From: Pseudomonadota bacterium
Lineage (GTDB): Bacteria; Pseudomonadota; Alphaproteobacteria; Acetobacterales; Acetobacteraceae
Assembly (NCBI GenBank): GCA_021826485.1
Contig: JAKAZX010000040.1
Location: 1-15,856, forward strand
Length of the DNA: 15,856 bases
Reading direction: 5' to 3'
The position numbers were made by a program, and so were the translations under genes. This document shows positions 14,027 to 15,856 of the stretch, piece by piece (position 1 is the stretch's first letter; each line of letters begins with the position of its first letter). Under the pieces are notes generated by a model that was not told the origin of the DNA, made no database searches, and was given only the letters and a program-made list of their open reading frames with translations.

Positions 14027-14479
14027 TCAGTCCTCGACGAGCCGCTTCAGCAGTTCGACAGCCCTTGCGACCTCGTCCTGCTCCTGGGGCGAAAGCCGCA
14101 CCTCGAGCGTGCGCGTCAGCCAGTCCTGACGCGCGGCGCGGCCCTCCTCGACCGATTTCCGAAAGGCCTCCGTGAGCGAGAAAAGGGTCTGCCTTCCGTC
14201 CGCCGGGTCCGGCGTTGCGCTCACGAGGCCGGAGCCCTCCAGCGCGTTGAGCACGGGAGCCATCGATTGCGGCCGCATCCCTTCGGCGCGGGCGAGACTC
14301 GACGCCGTGGCGGGGCCGTCCTGCTCCAGCCGAAGCAGAACCGACACCTGTGAGGGCGTGAGATCCCCGACATGCGCCTGATCGCGTAGGCGCCGCTTCA
14401 GCTTGCCCATCAGGGCACGGAGATCCTGCGCCAGAACCGATGTCCGCGTCCGCCCCTGATCATTCGGTGCAGCCTTCAT
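14027..14479 (-). CDS. MarR family transcriptional regulator
   Basis: The 150-residue product is of normal MarR length. The winged helix spans about residues 38-105. LTPSQVSVLLRLEQDGPATA (40-59) leads in, GMRPQSMAPVLNALEGSGL (67-85) is the recognition helix, and ATPDPADGRQTLFSLT (88-103) is the wing with its conserved Asp-x-Arg-like region. The ends form the dimerisation helices (LAQDLRALMGKLKRR and the last 25 residues). I chose the ATG at 14479. The frame is open to 14698, but the extension crosses an AT-rich promoter-like region with repeated motifs. No good Shine-Dalgarno is seen. It is the first gene of the operon with the isochorismatase-like and membrane genes, and probably represses it until a phenolic or other small ligand binds. 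Confidence 0.9.
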   Translation of the reverse strand: MKAAPNDQGRTRTSVLAQDLRALMGKLKRRLRDQAHVGDLTPSQVSVLLRLEQDGPATASSLARAEGMRPQSMAPVLNALEGSGLVSATPDPADGRQTLFSLTEAFRKSVEEGRAARQDWLTRTLEVRLSPQEQDEVARAVELLKRLVED

Positions 14480-14493
14480 AGCGAGCGATCTAT

Positions 14494-14545
14494 CAGATCG
14501 ACAGGCAATCTGTAAAGATGATCTGTTCAGATAAACGGAACAGAT
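14494..14545 (-). promoter_or_regulatory. candidate MarR operator cluster and promoter
   Basis: Five copies of CAGAT or its complement ATCTG lie in 52 bases, including the palindrome ATCTGTTCAGAT (14521-14532) and ATCTGTT/AACAGAT arms (14521-14527, 14539-14545). On the minus strand TTTACA (14516-14511) is a fair -35 box, with only a weak -10 near 14490. The region is clearly richer in A and T than its surroundings and starts 15 bp upstream of the marR ATG, as expected for autoregulation. Confidence 0.55.
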
Positions 14546-14744
14546 AGAAACGCTGCACGCTATGCCGCGGCTCACCGCATGGAAACGCACTGCCCCGTCA
14601 GGCCGCTCCCGATCCGCGCTTACGTCCCTTAAAGTCTTTTTCCGCGTCCGGTAGCGCCCGTACGACGGACTGCGAACAGCTCTGGAATGAGCCTGCAACT
14701 GGCGAATATCGCCACCGACCTCTCTGGCGAGAGGAGAAATAGCC
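14546..14744. other. leader region upstream of the traG fragment
   Basis: A plus-strand frame is open from 14548 to a TAG at 14740, two bases before the traG GTG, and ends LWNEPATGEYRHRPLWREEK. It may be the tail of a gene once upstream of traG, but I recognise no family. A perfect 6-bp hairpin with loop TGGC (14719-14734) covers the traG ribosome binding site. Confidence 0.35.
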
Positions 14745-14837
14745 GTGCCCGCGAGGAAAATTCTATGGGGTCATGTCATCACGGTCTTCGCCATTGTGGT
14801 GCTGGCGATCTGGTCTGCGACGGAATGGACCGCCTAG
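14745..14837 (+). pseudogene. traG: TraG/VirD4-like coupling protein, N-terminal fragment
   Basis: From a GTG at 14745 a 30-residue peptide can be read that includes ARKILWGHVITVFAIVV and SATEWTA. This matches, from memory, the start of alphaproteobacterial TraG/VirD4 type IV coupling proteins (KILWGQ, then a first membrane helix, then ATQWTA). The frame ends in TAG at 14835, four bases before an IS3-family element, where the intact protein would run on for about 600 residues. GAGAGGAG provides a ribosome binding site, but it is paired in a small hairpin (14719-14734). The fragment marks a former conjugative element whose rest has been lost or displaced. A chance similarity over 30 residues cannot be excluded. 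Confidence 0.6.
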
Positions 14838-14901
14838 CGGTGAGGTGGTTCCGTCCGTCTGGACAGCCTGGCGATCTCGATAAGCTTGGTTCTGGGTGTC
14901 C

Positions 14902-15328
14902 TCAGGCCGCCAATCTCTCCATTTCGATTTTGCCATATGCCTCGTCAGGCGTGCGCCCGGCCAGGGCCGAGCGGGGCCGCCGGGCATTATAGTAGCCGAT
15001 CCAGCGGAACAGCCCGACCCGCAGCTCCGATCCGGTCTCGAACGCGTGCAGATAGTCGCATTCGCATTTCAGGCTGCGCCACAGCCGCTCGATGAACACG
15101 TTGTCCATCCAGCGTCCGCGCCCGTCCATGGAGATGCGCACGCCCGCCTCTTGCAGTACGCCGGTGAACCGCGGCGAGGTGAACTGGCTGCCCTGGTCGG
15201 TGTTGAAAATGTTCGGCCCCCCGAACCGCTGCAACGCCTCCTCCAGTGCCTCGATACAGAACTCCACCTCCTTGGTGTTCGACACGCGCCAGGAAAACAC
15301 CTTGCGCGCGTCTCCGCTCGACGCTCAT
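14902..15328 (-). pseudogene. IS3-family transposase OrfB, deleted and frameshifted
   Basis: The gene starts normally at the ATG at 15328 with MSVERRRAQG and then, near 15300, continues in another frame with VFSWRVSNT. The latter belongs to the middle of the rve/DDE integrase domain. About 145 residues, including the first catalytic Asp, are therefore missing, and the junction is out of frame. The remaining 3' part has the second Asp in NTDQGSQFTS (14902-frame residue 35) and the Glu in DNVFIERLWR (residue 71), with the correct 35-residue spacing. It ends with YNARRPRSALAGRTPDEAY and a stop at 14902. The enzyme cannot be functional, so the element could move only if helped by an intact relative. 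Confidence 0.85.
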
Positions 15329-15651
15329 CGACCGGAGGCCGTGGCCAAAAAATCCCGTTCCACCAGCAACTGGCCGATCTTGGCCTGCAGCTTCTCGACC
15401 TCCGCCTCGGCGGCCTTGCTGCTCTCCTGCGCCGCCGAGCGGCCGGAAAACACCGCGACCATGCCCTCCATGGCCTGCCGCTTCCATTCCCCCACCATCG
15501 TCTGGTGGATGCCGTGCTTCCCCGCCGGCTGCGCCGGCGTCAGCTCACCGCGCAGCACCTCCAGCACCACCCGCACCTTGAATTCCGCCGAAGACCGCGT
15601 CCGCTTGCCCGTCTTCGGGTCCGTCCTCTTCACAGGTCGAACCGAGCTCAT
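15325..15651 (-). CDS. IS3-family transposase OrfA
   Basis: The 108-residue protein is a complete IS3 OrfA. It has a helix-turn-helix region around residues 22-62 (SSAEFKVRVVLEVLRGELT, then HGIHQTMVGEWKRQAMEGM), followed by a leucine-zipper-like segment AAEAEVEKLQAKIGQLLVER near 80-100. The stop codon overlaps the orfB ATG at 15328 in an ATGA. Eighteen bases before the stop the mRNA reads U UUU UUG in the orfA frame (15352 to 15346), a classic slippery heptamer for the -1 frameshift that makes the OrfAB transposase. The protein binds the element's ends. Alone it is not a transposase and commonly acts as an inhibitor. Confidence 0.85.
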   Translation of the reverse strand: MSSVRPVKRTDPKTGKRTRSSAEFKVRVVLEVLRGELTPAQPAGKHGIHQTMVGEWKRQAMEGMVAVFSGRSAAQESSKAAEAEVEKLQAKIGQLLVERDFLATASGR

Positions 15652-15678
15652 CCTCCCGTCCGAAATCCGGGGACTACC

Positions 15679-15855
15679 TCACCCTCCGCTGGCGCCGAGC
15701 TTTGCCGTGAAGCTGTGGCCGTTCACGTCGGTCAGCCGAAGCGTGGCTGCGGTGGCCGTGGGGTGGCCGTCCGGCGGCGGCGGCAGGGTGACGGTGGCGG
15801 CGGCCCCCATTTCGGCGACCAGGCCATAGGGGCCGGCCTTGAACTTGTTATAGGC
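15679..15855 (-). pseudogene. unidentified gene truncated by the IS3 element
   Basis: A minus-strand frame is open from the window edge for 58 codons and ends in a TGA formed by the first three bases of the IS3 terminal repeat. The host gene therefore lost its own 3' end. The visible peptide includes NKFKAGPYGLVAEMGAAATV, a proline run PPPP, and LRLTDVNGHSFTAKLGASGG. The alternation of hydrophobic and polar residues suggests beta structure, as in secreted or surface proteins, but I recognise no family. It lies on the opposite strand to the traG fragment, so the two flanks of the element are probably not parts of one former gene. Confidence 0.5.
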
Positions 15856-15856
15856 G

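Larger units (their letters stand above)
14841..15681 (-). mobile_element. internally deleted IS3-family insertion sequence
   Basis: The element is bounded by imperfect terminal repeats starting TGAGGTGGTTCC at 14841 and, on the other strand, TGAGGTAGTCCC at 15681. It has the TG...CA ends typical of IS3. It is 841 bp, against about 1.25 kb for an intact relative. It contains a complete orfA and only the 3' half of orfB, so roughly 400 bp inside is missing. No matching 3-4 bp direct repeat flanks it (CGG on the left, CCC on the right). This suggests the flanks were rearranged after insertion. Confidence 0.85.

Noticed and set aside
1..15856. tRNA, rRNA, CRISPR array, riboswitch or replication origin
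   Set aside because: Scanning by eye found no cloverleaf, repeat-spacer pattern, iteron set or known aptamer; a covariance-model search would be needed to exclude small RNAs.

Overview
The window is GC-rich. Codon use favours G or C at third positions, so long open frames appear antisense to most real genes. Protein content (hydroxyproline catabolism genes, CaiB/MmgE/acyl-CoA catabolic genes, a CsbD stress protein, an alphaproteobacterial-type TraG start) suggests an alphaproteobacterium, perhaps of the Rhodospirillales/Acetobacteraceae. The taxon is an inference from recognition of families, not from any marker gene.

Layout. (1) 1-2291, plus strand: the end of a hydroxyproline-catabolic operon. 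It holds the 3' end of an enolase-superfamily cis-3-hydroxy-L-proline dehydratase, a proline-racemase-family protein with a Ser/Cys active site (trans-3-hydroxy-L-proline dehydratase type), and a dihydrodipicolinate-synthase-family enzyme resembling the 1-pyrroline-4-hydroxy-2-carboxylate deaminase. (2) 2292-3436: no intact gene. It holds a decayed IS66-type transposase on the minus strand and then apparently non-coding DNA ending in a hairpin terminator. (3) 3437-10953: a two-armed catabolic locus. The minus arm runs gntR - mmgE/prpD-like - acyl-CoA dehydrogenase - CaiB/BaiF CoA-transferase - TauD/TfdA dioxygenase, with overlaps or gaps of at most 17 nt. The divergent plus arm is a MaoC-type hydratase and an MFS transporter. 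A palindrome of the GntR/HutC spacing lies between the arms. The family mix (CoA-transferase, MaoC hydratase, acyl-CoA dehydrogenase, MmgE/PrpD) recalls the itaconate-degradation cluster of Pseudomonas, but the citramalyl-CoA lyase is absent and a 2-oxoglutarate dioxygenase is present. This is the most promising candidate for an undescribed pathway.

(4) 10954-11868: a small CsbD stress-protein gene between two stretches rich in hairpins, with an 18-bp triplicated repeat. (5) 11869-14479, minus strand: marR - isochorismatase-like hydrolase (catalytic Cys replaced by Gly) - small membrane protein - EntS-like MFS transporter. It looks like a self-regulated efflux/detoxification operon, with clustered CAGAT/ATCTG motifs at its promoter. 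(6) 14480-15856: debris of a mobile region. The first 30 codons of a TraG/VirD4-like coupling protein stop next to an 841-bp internally deleted IS3-family element. Beyond the element, an unidentified minus-strand gene is cut off and uses the stop codon supplied by the element's terminal repeat.

No tRNA, rRNA, CRISPR array or replication origin was recognised.
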